Below are positions 21,890 through 31,088 of a stretch of DNA of 32,431 bases, piece by piece. The DNA lies in the NCBI RefSeq assembly GCF_910594985.1, contig NZ_CAJVCE010000044.1:1-32431 (forward strand). The letters run 5' to 3'. The notes under the pieces are model-generated. The model was not told where the DNA came from and searched no databases. It saw only the letters and a program-made list of their open reading frames with translations. The first letter of the stretch is position 1; each line of letters opens with the position of its first letter. Position numbers and translations under genes: made by a program. The stretch comes from Paenibacillus allorhizosphaerae. Its GTDB lineage: Bacteria; Bacillota; Bacilli; Paenibacillales; NBRC-103111.

Positions 21890-24800
21890 CTATTTCTGTT
21901 CAGCAATGAACGTCTCAGTACCCTGTAACGTTTCAAACGTATGGGAAAGAGAAGCTTCTGCTATATCTTGGAAAGCCCAGTGAGATGGCTCGACATCTTT
22001 CCAGGTTTGCTTCGTAACTCCGTTTAGTGGTCCCCGCTTCAATAATCGATTCAGCATCTTGACCATTTCGGCCCTAGTAACTCCCTTGTCCGGACTAAAT
22101 GTGCCGTCAGCATAACCCGCCGCTACTCCAGCCTGAACAAGCGCTCCAATTTCCTTGCTCGCCCAATGTCCCGATACGTCAGGGAACTGTGCTTGCGAGT
22201 TAAGCGGAAGCTGCTTCCAGCGAGCCGCCAGCGCAGCGAATTCGGCACGTGTAATCGGGCGGTCTGGTTCGAAAAGTCCCTCGCCTACGCCGAGCATGAT
22301 GCCTCGCTCCTTCAAGCCGGCAATCGCTTCATATGCCCAATGACTTTGCGGCACATCCGCGTATCCTGCAGCGGCTGCATGATCCGTCTTCACCTCGTCA
22401 TGCTGAATAATGCGCCACAGCATAGCGGCCAGCTCAGCACGAGTCGTTGTTTGTTCCGGACGGAACATCCCGTCTGCATAGCCATTAATATAGGCTGTAT
22501 GCACGGACTGAGAAGCTGCCGACGGCGCTTCGGTGCTAGGTTGAGTGCTTTCTGCCGGGGCCGGCTCTGTTTCAACTGACACTCCACCTCCGCTGGAAGG
22601 ATCACTATCCTGGGGTTGCTCAGGAGCTGCATCCATTTTCAAAACAGTGAATGTACTGAATTTATCGATCACAATCGATAACCCGACAATTTTTCCGGAA
22701 GCATAACGCTCAATCGAGCCTTGTTTCACTTCGATCTCGCCATCTCTATGCTCGATATACACATATAGCGATGACAAGTATGCAGTTAGCGCGGATGAAT
22801 CTGTGGGCGCGTTAAGCTTGGATAACGGGAAAATCAGCTTCGTGCTGTAGGAAGAATAGTTCGTCTCGATCGTCATCGGAGTACCAACCTGGCTGACGGT
22901 GCGATTACCCGCTTCCTGTTTCACATGCTGGTCGGAAAGTGCCTGTTGTTTAATCTGCTCTTGCTCTTGCTCCTTTCGAATCGGAACAAATCTGAAGAAT
23001 AAATCGATCCCTTCGTTTTTCAATCCCTCAAGCGTCGCATCGGACAGTACAACGCTGGCTTCTTCCGTCTCAAGGGCAAGATCGGCTTTGCTAGCCAGTC
23101 CGTTAAAAGCTTCCGCAGACACCCGAACCGCTACTTCGTCCGCACGATCGCTCGGAATATCCGTAATCACGATTCGAACTACAGGGTTGTTTTGCTTGAG
23201 CGCTTTTTCGAGAGCAGTTTGCGCCTTGACAGGATCCAGATCAACCTTGTCTATTTTCGTTCCATCGGCCGTCGTTTTCCGAGTGATTGTCGTTTGCTCG
23301 ACATCCTCTTGTTCTTGACCTACCCGGACAGGAACGGTACGTGAAGAGTCCTCGTTCGTAACTTCTTGGCCGATTTTTTTGACGATGATCAAAAACGTTC
23401 GTTTCATCGTAACGCCGTCTTTTTCGATGGAAGCCACAAGATCAATCGTTACACTTTGATCCGTTAGCTGGCTGACGACGCCGGAAGCAGACAGAACTTG
23501 AGGATTGCTCGAGCTCCAGCTTATGACGGTGTCGTGTAGACCCGCATAAGGCAACGAGATATTCTTCGTTACACTTTCCCAAGAGTCGCCTGCTGCATAG
23601 CCGATCACAATATTGTCCAGTGCCTCGCCTATTTCTACGGAGGCTGGCTCCTTATACACTGTCACTTGAAGCTCAGCCGTTTTTGCTCCATAGGTTGCTC
23701 CAACTACAGTTGTCCCTTCGCTTCTCCCCGACAAAACTCCCGAGCGTAACCATTCTACGATGCCTGCAGCGGTGAATTGATAGGACGCCTCTGATGTGAC
23801 ATTCCGTTCACTGCCATCCGAATAAATGGCTTGAACGGCAACATCTGCGCTCTTCCCTACTTTTATAGAAATGGCAGGATTGTTGAATTGAAGCTTCTTA
23901 AGGACAGGCTTCACAGTCACATCAGCTGTAGCCTGTTGACTTCCATAAACTGCCTTAATAACGGTGCTGCCTGCATGTACGCCTTCCAAGATCCCCTTCG
24001 TTGTAACTTGGGCGATGCCAGTCGGAACAAAGGAATAGGTGCCTTGGTCGGTCAGCACCGCCTCGCTACCATCCGAGTATTTCATCCGTACCGTAAACGG
24101 CGCCGTTTCATTATCCGCAAATGTGTAGCTAGGCGAATCGAAGAATAGCCCCGTAGGCGTCGGCAGCACATGCACCGTCCGAATCTGCTCTACCGCTGCA
24201 TTCCCCGCATTATCTACAGCGTTGTAGTGCAGCGTGTATGTACCGATTACTCCCGTATTTACGCTTCCTGTGACGGTCGCCTGCAAGTTCAGCGTTAAAT
24301 TGTCGGTGACCGTGGCTCCCGGATCGGTAAAGGTTCCATTAATGTACACATATACTTCCCGCTCACCCGTTAATCGGATGACAGGCTTCGTCTTATCAAT
24401 ATGGACATCGGCATAAACAGCTTCACTTACGTTGCCGTAAGCATCGGTCTGTTTGGCTTGAACCCGATATTCTCCTTCTGCTGTATACACAACTGGAGCC
24501 GAGTAGATGGACCATGTCGGGCTGTCACTTAATCGGTATTCAATCTTGCTGCCCGGTTCGCCGTACACAGTCGCCGTCACATTCGAGTTCGTCCATCCTG
24601 TATGACTCAAGGTTAACACCGGTTTGTCAGGAGCTGAGATATCAAGAATCGATACCCGGATCGTCTGGCTATCTGTATACAGGGAATCTGTAACCCTTAC
24701 GTTAACTTCATATACGTTATCCAGATTGGCATCCGTCGGATTCCCAAAATCTGGGGCAGTCGTAAATACGAGTTTTCCTGTTCTCGACCCGATAGAAAAC

Positions 24801-27697
24801 TTGCCTGCATCTGTCCCGCCGCTAATCTCGTAATGGAGCTCAGCACTTCCGTCACCATCCGTCGCCGTTACTGTCGTGATGTCAATTACTCCATCGTTTA
24901 CGGCAATATCAGCGGAATCCCCGCCTCCATTTGAAGTAATGATTGGCGTATACTCGTTCACATCGGTAATGTTAACGGTAATCTCCTGCGTATCAGGTGA
25001 CGTTGTACCGTCCGTGGCTTGTACTACAACGACAAACGTTAATTTAGTTTCGTAGTCCGGCGCAGAAATAAATGTTAACTGTCCGCTTGCTGCATCGATT
25101 GCAAATGCAGATGCTTCAGCACCTCCGATGATCGAATACGTAAGCGTACCCGAACTATCTGCATCTGTTGCGGTTACTGTCGTAACAGCAACCGTATTTT
25201 CTGCGACGGATATGGTTGCCGCAGCTCCCCCACCATTCGAAGTAATAACCGGACTAGAATCATTGACGTCCGTCACATTCACTGTAATCGTTTGAGTGAC
25301 GGTATTCGTTCCATCCGATACCTGCACCGTTACAGAATACGATGCTTTCGTCTCGCGATCAGGAGCAGATTTGAAGGATAACTCCCCAGTCGTGGAATTG
25401 ATGGAAAAGGCTGACCAATCCGCTAACTCACTAATCGAATATTCCAGATTACCTACCGTGTCCGCATCCGTTGCCGTCACCGTCGTAACAGCTGTCGTAT
25501 TCTCCGGTACCGTTATCGTTGCGGTCGAACCTCCGCCGTTAGAGGATATAACCGGACTCGTGTCGTTGGCGTCTGTCACATTCACCGTAATTGCTTGTGT
25601 GACAGTATTGTCCCCATCCGTTACTTGAACTGTTACGGTATACGTTGCTTTTGTCTCATAATCGGGTGCCGTCTTGAAGGTTAACGCCCCGGTCGCCGGA
25701 TCAATATTAAAGGCCGACGCGTCCGCTCCACCGCTTATCGAGTAGGTTAGCACCGCAGTCGCATCTTCGTCCGTTGCCGTGACCGTCGTGACAGCCGTCG
25801 TGTTCTCTGCCACATCAATCGTCGCTGTAGCCAACCCCCCATTAGAAGTAATAACTGGAGGGAATTCGTTCACATCTGATATATTGACCGTGATCGCTTG
25901 CGTATCAGTATGGATTCCATCCGATACCTGCACCGTTACAGAATACGATGCTTTCGTCTCACGATCAGGGGCAGTCTTAAAGGTCAATACCCCAGTATTT
26001 TCATCGATAACAAAAGCCGACCATTCTGCTACCTCGCTAATGGAGTATTCCAGTGTACCTACCGTGTCCGCGTCCGTTGCCGTGACCGTCGTAACCGCTG
26101 TCGTATTCTCCGGTACTGTTATCTCTGCGGTCGCTCCGCCGCCGTTCGATGTAATTTCTGGACTTGTGTCGTTAATATCGGTCACATTCACCGTAATCGC
26201 TTGTGTGGCAGTATTGTCCCCATCCGTTACTTGTACCGTTACGGCATACACCGCTTTCGTCTCCCGGTCGGGTGCCGTCTTGAAGGCTAGCTCCCCTGTC
26301 GTCGAATCGATGTCAAAGGACGACGCATCCGCTCCGCCGCTTATCGAGTAGGCTAACACCGCATCCGCGTCTACGTCCGTCGCCGTAACCGTTGTTACAG
26401 CCGGCGTGTTCTCTGCCACATCAATCGTCGCTGCAGCCAAACCTCCATTAGAAGTAATAACTGGAGGGAATTCGTTCACATCCGAGATATTGACCGTAAT
26501 CGCTTGCGATACTGTATGGACTCCATCCGATACTTGCACTGTTACGGCGTATGCTGCTTTCGTTTCTCGGTCGGGGGCTGTCACGAAGGTTAACTCCCCG
26601 GTACCCGCATTGATGGCAAAAGAAGCTGCATCCGCTCCGCCGCTAATCGAAAAACTTAATGTACCCGTCGTGTCCGCATCCGTAGCCGTAACAGTCGTAA
26701 CAGCGGTCGTATTCTCCGGTACCGTTATGGTTGCTGTCGTTCCGCCGCCGTTCGATGTAATAACTGGACTTGTATCATTGACATCGCTAATATTTACAGT
26801 AATGGTCTGGGTATCAGATAATCCGCCCGAATCCTCAACCTTTACAACTACGGTATACACTGATTTCGTCTCACGGTCGGGTGGTGGTGCATCCGGACCA
26901 AAGGTCAACACACCGGAAGCAGAGTTGATCTTAAATGCCGATGCATCTGCTCCACCGCTGATTGAGTAGGTCAGCGGGTTTGACTCCGCATCTGTAGCCG
27001 TTACGGTTGTGACTGCGGTCGTTCCTTCATCGACAGACACAGTTGCAGTCGCCCCTCCACCATTTGATGTGATAACAGGAGCCGTGTTTGGTGGAGCTTC
27101 CTCTACCAAGCTTGGCGTACTGATCTGAACGAGAACCCCTTGATTGGCCTGCGTGAATGTATCATCATATCCCGTTATGAAAAAGCTTACCAGTTGTCCT
27201 GCTTTACCATCTATAAAGCCGGTTACATCGAATGAAAGGGACTGCCCCAAAACAACGGACGTATATGTTCCTAGATCGGTAAAAACGTCCTTATTCGAAA
27301 AAGCTGAATTGTGCGGCCAGTTCGTATTCTGATACTCTTGGTCAGTAGGAACCGGCTCTGTAGAACTGTATCCCCATAACTTCACTTTATTCGTAAAGGG
27401 ACCATTCGCTTCAGTGCGTATTACCGTCATCTTGATCTTTGCGACGTTTCCTGATGATGGAAAATCACTTGGAACGGTAAACTGCGTGAAAACATGCGAT
27501 TCCTGGGCATCCCCACCATTTAGCCCTACCAAATAAAAATTGGGATCCGTAGTCGCACCATATTCAAAATCGTGCGCAATCGTTTTTGCAGGATTATAAG
27601 GTCCTAGAGCATGTGCAGCCGGCAGCGTACCTACGAAAGTAGCCGCCCACAGCAGGAACATGCACCATATAAACGCAAACCGCTTCGGCAGTATCAT
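21890..27697 (-). CDS. Giant S-layer-anchored cadherin-repeat surface protein
   Basis: The 1935-residue protein has a signal peptide (1-31) and an N-terminal beta-domain (about 32-195). Eight cadherin-like repeats of about 101 residues follow (about 207-1020). Each starts near ITSNGG and carries calcium-type motifs such as TATDAD, DRET and DVND. An Ig-like segment comes next (about 1021-1100), then a DUF5011-like domain (DPGATVTDN, about 1101-1180), two BIG2-like domains, an atrophied Ig domain and a region found in Paenibacillus surface proteins (containing GTPMTIETNYSSYSTKLIFP). Three SLH domains (about 1733-1912, with GYADGMFRPEQTTTRAE, GLFEPDRPITRAE, GTFSPDKGVTRAE) bind pyruvylated cell-wall polymer. 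AGAGGTGAG precedes ATG. It leads the minus-strand cluster of GNAT and collar genes. Confidence 0.93.
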   Translation of the reverse strand: MILPKRFAFIWCMFLLWAATFVGTLPAAHALGPYNPAKTIAHDFEYGATTDPNFYLVGLNGGDAQESHVFTQFTVPSDFPSSGNVAKIKMTVIRTEANGPFTNKVKLWGYSSTEPVPTDQEYQNTNWPHNSAFSNKDVFTDLGTYTSVVLGQSLSFDVTGFIDGKAGQLVSFFITGYDDTFTQANQGVLVQISTPSLVEEAPPNTAPVITSNGGGATATVSVDEGTTAVTTVTATDAESNPLTYSISGGADASAFKINSASGVLTFGPDAPPPDRETKSVYTVVVKVEDSGGLSDTQTITVNISDVNDTSPVITSNGGGTTATITVPENTTAVTTVTATDADTTGTLSFSISGGADAASFAINAGTGELTFVTAPDRETKAAYAVTVQVSDGVHTVSQAITVNISDVNEFPPVITSNGGLAAATIDVAENTPAVTTVTATDVDADAVLAYSISGGADASSFDIDSTTGELAFKTAPDRETKAVYAVTVQVTDGDNTATQAITVNVTDINDTSPEITSNGGGATAEITVPENTTAVTTVTATDADTVGTLEYSISEVAEWSAFVIDENTGVLTFKTAPDRETKASYSVTVQVSDGIHTDTQAITVNISDVNEFPPVITSNGGLATATIDVAENTTAVTTVTATDEDATAVLTYSISGGADASAFNIDPATGALTFKTAPDYETKATYTVTVQVTDGDNTVTQAITVNVTDANDTSPVISSNGGGSTATITVPENTTAVTTVTATDADTVGNLEYSISELADWSAFSINSTTGELSFKSAPDRETKASYSVTVQVSDGTNTVTQTITVNVTDVNDSSPVITSNGGGAAATISVAENTVAVTTVTATDADSSGTLTYSIIGGAEASAFAIDAASGQLTFISAPDYETKLTFVVVVQATDGTTSPDTQEITVNITDVNEYTPIITSNGGGDSADIAVNDGVIDITTVTATDGDGSAELHYEISGGTDAGKFSIGSRTGKLVFTTAPDFGNPTDANLDNVYEVNVRVTDSLYTDSQTIRVSILDISAPDKPVLTLSHTGWTNSNVTATVYGEPGSKIEYRLSDSPTWSIYSAPVVYTAEGEYRVQAKQTDAYGNVSEAVYADVHIDKTKPVIRLTGEREVYVYINGTFTDPGATVTDNLTLNLQATVTGSVNTGVIGTYTLHYNAVDNAGNAAVEQIRTVHVLPTPTGLFFDSPSYTFADNETAPFTVRMKYSDGSEAVLTDQGTYSFVPTGIAQVTTKGILEGVHAGSTVIKAVYGSQQATADVTVKPVLKKLQFNNPAISIKVGKSADVAVQAIYSDGSERNVTSEASYQFTAAGIVEWLRSGVLSGRSEGTTVVGATYGAKTAELQVTVYKEPASVEIGEALDNIVIGYAAGDSWESVTKNISLPYAGLHDTVISWSSSNPQVLSASGVVSQLTDQSVTIDLVASIEKDGVTMKRTFLIIVKKIGQEVTNEDSSRTVPVRVGQEQEDVEQTTITRKTTADGTKIDKVDLDPVKAQTALEKALKQNNPVVRIVITDIPSDRADEVAVRVSAEAFNGLASKADLALETEEASVVLSDATLEGLKNEGIDLFFRFVPIRKEQEQEQIKQQALSDQHVKQEAGNRTVSQVGTPMTIETNYSSYSTKLIFPLSKLNAPTDSSALTAYLSSLYVYIEHRDGEIEVKQGSIERYASGKIVGLSIVIDKFSTFTVLKMDAAPEQPQDSDPSSGGGVSVETEPAPAESTQPSTEAPSAASQSVHTAYINGYADGMFRPEQTTTRAELAAMLWRIIQHDEVKTDHAAAAGYADVPQSHWAYEAIAGLKERGIMLGVGEGLFEPDRPITRAEFAALAARWKQLPLNSQAQFPDVSGHWASKEIGALVQAGVAAGYADGTFSPDKGVTRAEMVKMLNRLLKRGPLNGVTKQTWKDVEPSHWAFQDIAEASLSHTFETLQGTETFIAEQK
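24640..27079 (-). repeat. Cadherin repeat array, alternating two-repeat unit
   Basis: The eight cadherin-coding repeats are about 300 bp each. Repeats 2, 4 and 6 share one version (TSP.ITSNGGG..A.ITVPENTTAV) and repeats 3 and 5 another (FPPVITSNGGLA.ATIDVAEN). DNA near 25800 is almost identical to DNA near 26406, about 606 bp away, so the array grew by duplication of a two-domain block. Confidence 0.85.
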
Positions 27698-27886
27698 TAT
27701 TTCTCACCTCTTCTTTATTTGTATGATTTTGTTAATTCGACAACAAATCGCAAAATTCCTACGGTAGTCCGATAAATAATGAAACTTTTTTCCTAAACAT
27801 TTTATTAATCGCGCACTTGGTTCGTTTTCATAATGGAAACAAAAAAAGCCGTTGTGTGCTTAACTGCATCACTATCGGCTTAACAC
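27698..27886. other. Upstream region of the surface-protein gene
   Basis: An AT-rich stretch that must hold the promoter of the giant surface protein. I see no convincing -35/-10 pair and no leader structure, only an A8 run near 27840 that may belong to the neighbouring fragment. Confidence 0.35.
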
Positions 27887-28066
27887 TCATGCCCGCACAA
27901 CCATCATCGTCAGCTCATCTTCAACCTTCAGAGCCGGCTTCCCTTCCTTCGTCAGCTGCTCATTAACCGTCTCGTACAGCTTTCCCATCGGCACGAATGC
28001 GTTGTCGATGAACATGAACCCACTCCGCATTTTCCACATCATACGCGACCCGCCCTGTACAGATTC
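27887..28066 (-). pseudogene. C-terminal fragment of an unrecognised gene
   Basis: The minus-strand frame encodes NESVQGGSRMMWKMRSGFMF, IDNAFVPMGKLYETVNEQLT and KEGKPALKVEDELTMMVVRA, then a stop. The composition is clearly that of a protein end, but the frame has no start or ribosome site and is cut off upstream near the IS110 remnant. The family is not recognised. The IS insertion may have removed the rest. Confidence 0.55.
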
Positions 28067-28160
28067 ATTAAGGTAATTGAATATGTATCTTTCACTTTAG
28101 AGAGAAGGGCTATAAAAACACCTGTAAAAAGTCCGTGTAGTCTCATTGAATAACATTCCC

Positions 28161-29098
28161 TTATATAATTTCTTCGTCTGCAAATTCCTCTGCTTGGTGT
28201 TCGTAATCATCTAAATTTGCAGGAATCTTCAGTCTCACTTCGCCTGCTATGGTTACTCCCATTTTGTTCGCATGTTTGAATGGATCATATTGTTCATTGT
28301 TTTTTAGACATGAGTATAATACTTGGGCGATCTTGCCACAAACATGTCCAATAGCTTTTCTCTTTGGCATCTTTCGCTCAACTAAGCGCTCGTAGTAGAC
28401 ACGAAAACTATTTGCCCCAATTTTTGGCGATAACAACAGTAAGGTCATTAGAAATAGAACTCTTCGTGTATCCCTAACGCCTTCGTAAGTTTGCCTACTC
28501 TTAGAGACCGATGTACTTGAGATTTTATTTTCCGCGGCGACATCAAGATATTTTTTGAATTCTAAATATGTTGAAAACCGTTCTATATCCCCAATTGCGC
28601 CGATAAATGTACACGCCATAGATTCACTCATAATAGGGAAAGACATCAGTATTTTGGTATACGGATGAGGTTTATATCCTTTTTCTTCATCCCCATGAAG
28701 AAGAGATGCTATTTGATTATCCATGCTTTTTATCGCTTCTTCTATACGCAAAGCTTCTTCAATAGGCCAAGTTTGCCGTTCAGCTAGGTGTGGAATGTTA
28801 ATCGCTAAAGTATTCGGTAACAGCTCTGCTGAGGTCTTCGAGGCCTTGGTAGCTGTTGTTTTAGCACAAATCATAATAAGATCTTGCCTAAGTTCGTCCT
28901 GAGTTGCCTTAGCCATTTCTTGTGCAGTTGGATACTTTAGTGCCAGCCTGAGGACGCTTATCACACCTGGCTTTTTAAAAGCTCGTTTCAGTTCAGGGTT
29001 GGTAACGGAAAATAATTGTTGAACTTGGTTCTTACGTCTTGTTAATTGCGTAGTAAGTATCCATCTATCCCTTGTTAATGTGCGATACAAAATAGATC
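28161..29098 (-). mobile_element. IS110/IS1111-type transposase lacking its N-terminal domain
   Basis: The 309-codon frame begins at a TTG within the central helix (LTRDRWILTTQLTRRKNQVQ) and carries the Transposase_20 domain: ILMSFPIMSESMACTFIGAI, then FKKYLDVAAENK and the serine segment SSTSVSKSRQTYEGVRDTRR, as in IS1111-type enzymes. A C-terminal tail with QYDPFKHA follows. The N-terminal RuvC-like DEDD domain, about 110 residues, is missing; homology stops where the IS3 end at about 29099 begins. Unlike the copy at 5905 the remaining frame is intact. With one of the two catalytic domains absent it should be inactive. Confidence 0.85.
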
Positions 29099-29302
29099 GG
29101 CTACACTTAGTTGGACAGAAAAATTAAGGGCTAGTAGAATAGACACATCATCATTAGGAGCGGATCTACTAAGCCAGGGCAAAGACGGAAATTTACAACC
29201 GAATTTAAGAAACAAATGGTTCAGCTTTATGAGAATGGAAAGTCGAGAGCATCCATAGTAGAAGAATATGATTTAACTTCCTCTGCATTGGATCGCTGGA
29301 TC
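29099..29302 (+). mobile_element. Left end of an IS3-family element with truncated orfA
   Basis: The stretch starts with CTACACTTAGTTGGACAG, resembling IS3/IS150-group termini. It continues into an orfA-like frame (29165-29302): TKPGQRRKFTTEFKKQMVQL, YENGKSRASIVEEYDL and SALDRWI. This is the N-terminal helix-turn-helix of an IS3 orfA. The expected ATG near 29165 is missing and the sequence leaves the family after DRWI. The rest of the element, including orfB, is absent. It lies exactly at the truncation point of the IS110 gene. Confidence 0.75.
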
Positions 29303-29465
29303 CATATGCGCTTTCGCGACACAAACATATGACTCATTTTCTCTAGCCCCCGTTTTCATCATCAATCAAGGTATGTTTGAACTGAATTTGGAAAATACAT
29401 TATCACAGTACCAAATGTATGTGCGCATTTAAATAGCGAGTTTCTCAACTTCCCTTCAACGGAAA

Positions 29466-29525
29466 ACGGCAACCGATGCGTGCCGGCTGCCGTCGTGCTT
29501 GATTGAACTATCGTTACCCAGTTAG
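29466..29525 (+). repeat. Dispersed hairpin repeat, copy 10
   Basis: ACGGCA (29466-29471) pairs with TGCCGT (29488-29493), followed by CTATCGTTACCCAGTTAG (29508-29525). The preceding spacer (29303-29465) shows no gene. The copy sits about 70 bp beyond the 3' end of the MFS gene. Confidence 0.6.
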
Positions 29526-29593
29526 TTTAATCCTCTTTGAACTTTCCAACTTCCTCATCTATTTCTTCGCTATCATAAAAAATCATCTAAAAC

Positions 29594-30766
29594 TTAATCC
29601 ACTGATTGAACCACCGAATGCCGTGATGCCATGCTAGACAATACAAACACAGCAATGATGGCGATGAGTACGCCGAGTACCCCGAACCAGGTAATGGATG
29701 CTAAAGAAACACGGTTAACGATCAGCCCGCCGATTCCTGCGCCGACAGCCATGGCAAGCTGCATCATGGAACTGTTCAAGCTCAGCATAACGCCCGAGGA
29801 TTCAGGAACAAGCGAAACCAGGTTAAATTGCTGCGCGGGAGCTGATGACCAAGCGGCAAAAGACCAGAGAATCAAAATGGCGATTACGGCAATGACCGAC
29901 TGTCCGACTAAGGATAGCAAAATCAACGAAATGACGTGAAGCACCATCCCTGAAACGAGCGTGTATTTGATGCCCCGTTTATCCGCACTGTAGCCGCCGA
30001 CTTTCGAGCCAATCAAACTGGCAACGCCGAACACGAACAGAGCTGCGCTAATCAATGATTCATTTAAATGAGTCACCTCTAGCAGAAAAGGTGATAAGTA
30101 AGTATAGGCAAGGGAATAACCTCCCAACCAGAAAAAAGTAATCGCTAAAGCAACCAAAACTTGAGGTTTTTTTAACAAAGCAAATTGTTTGATCAAAGGG
30201 ACAGGCTTGTCGCCCTGCATACGTGGTATAACCGCAGCAATGACAAGCATGGCCAAGCCCCCGACAATTGCGATGGCCAGAAATACCGCTTTCCAGCCAA
30301 AAGCCGAGGCTACCATTCTACCGAGCGGGACGCCGATGATGAGCGATGCGGTAATGCCCATGGTGACGTTGGCGATGGCGCTGGCCTGTTTACCTGGCGG
30401 AGCGATTTTGGCGGCGATGCTGAGCGCATTAACTGTGACCACCCCGGCGCCTAACGCCGTAATGATTCTCGCGGCAATGAAGAAACCGAAGCCGGACAAT
30501 AAAAATGTCAGCAGATTTGCGGCAATAAAGAGGCCCAGCGAATAAAGTAGGAGCTTAAGCCGGTCCATTTTGGCCGTCAGCGCCATCAAAATAGGAGTGC
30601 CGACCGCATAGGCCAGGGAATAAACCGTAATGAGCTGGCCTGCTGCCGCAACGCTTGTTCCCAACGTCTCTGCGATTCGGTCTAATATCCCGGAAACAAT
30701 GTAATTGGATGTTCCAACTAAAAAGCTTATCAAGGCTAGAACGTTAACTTTCCATGTGCTCTTCAT
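29594..30766 (-). CDS. MFS transporter, DHA1 drug-efflux type
   Basis: The 390-residue protein has about twelve membrane segments. It begins VNVLALISFLVGTSNYIVSG, with the loop motif AKMDRLKLLLYSLGLF between TM2 and TM3, ARIITALGAGVVTVNALS in TM4, TMGITASLIIGVPLGRMVAS in TM5, and an SLNSSMMQLAMAVGAGIGGL helix in the second half. This is the same family as the exporter at 17155, but clearly diverged. The substrate is unknown. AGGAGAG precedes ATG. It is the second gene of an operon with the 55-residue gene at 30832 and faces a TetR regulator, the classic layout of an inducible efflux pump. Confidence 0.92.
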   Translation of the reverse strand: MKSTWKVNVLALISFLVGTSNYIVSGILDRIAETLGTSVAAAGQLITVYSLAYAVGTPILMALTAKMDRLKLLLYSLGLFIAANLLTFLLSGFGFFIAARIITALGAGVVTVNALSIAAKIAPPGKQASAIANVTMGITASLIIGVPLGRMVASAFGWKAVFLAIAIVGGLAMLVIAAVIPRMQGDKPVPLIKQFALLKKPQVLVALAITFFWLGGYSLAYTYLSPFLLEVTHLNESLISAALFVFGVASLIGSKVGGYSADKRGIKYTLVSGMVLHVISLILLSLVGQSVIAVIAILILWSFAAWSSAPAQQFNLVSLVPESSGVMLSLNSSMMQLAMAVGAGIGGLIVNRVSLASITWFGVLGVLIAIIAVFVLSSMASRHSVVQSVD

Positions 30767-30831
30767 AATTCACTCTCCTGATGTGTTTTAAATAACTATA
30801 TTTTTGTCGATATCGAGAAACCGTCACGGCT

Positions 30832-30999
30832 TCATGTTAGCAGCTGAAGGAGCCAGCGCGGGGCTTGCCGTAATGTTTCGGTCAATTCCTCCCGAGAAAT
30901 CTTGAACTCGGGATCATAGCTACTAACCGACAGGCGTTCTCGAATAATATCAAAAAAAAGTTGGTGCTCCCTCGTTTGCGACGGTTGTGAAACCGACAT
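30832..30999 (-). CDS. Small protein upstream of the MFS gene, 55 residues
   Basis: The gene encodes MSVSQPSQTREHQLFFDIIR, then ERLSVSSYDPEFKISREELT and ETLRQAPRWLLQLLT. GGGGGAG lies 7 bases before ATG, a strong translation signal. It is soluble and helical, with no membrane segment or signal peptide. It lies 65 bp upstream of the MFS gene on the same strand and downstream of the shared TetR control region, so it is the first gene of that operon. The family is not recognised; a small partner or chaperone of the pump, or a leader-type regulator, are possibilities. Confidence 0.75.
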   Translation of the reverse strand: MSVSQPSQTREHQLFFDIIRERLSVSSYDPEFKISREELTETLRQAPRWLLQLLT

Positions 31000-31066
31000 G
31001 GTTCTCTCCCCCGTTTGTAAAAAATGCCATTTATCATTTTGTTTCAGTACAACATTAGTCGTTTGA

Positions 31067-31080
31067 ACAACATTTGTTGT
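31067..31080. promoter_or_regulatory. Putative TetR operator 1
   Basis: ACAACA (31067-31072) and TGTTGT (31075-31080) form a perfect 6-bp inverted repeat. It lies just downstream of the candidate minus-strand promoter of the small-ORF/MFS operon and would block it when bound. Confidence 0.6.
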
Positions 31081-31088
31081 ATTTGTAT

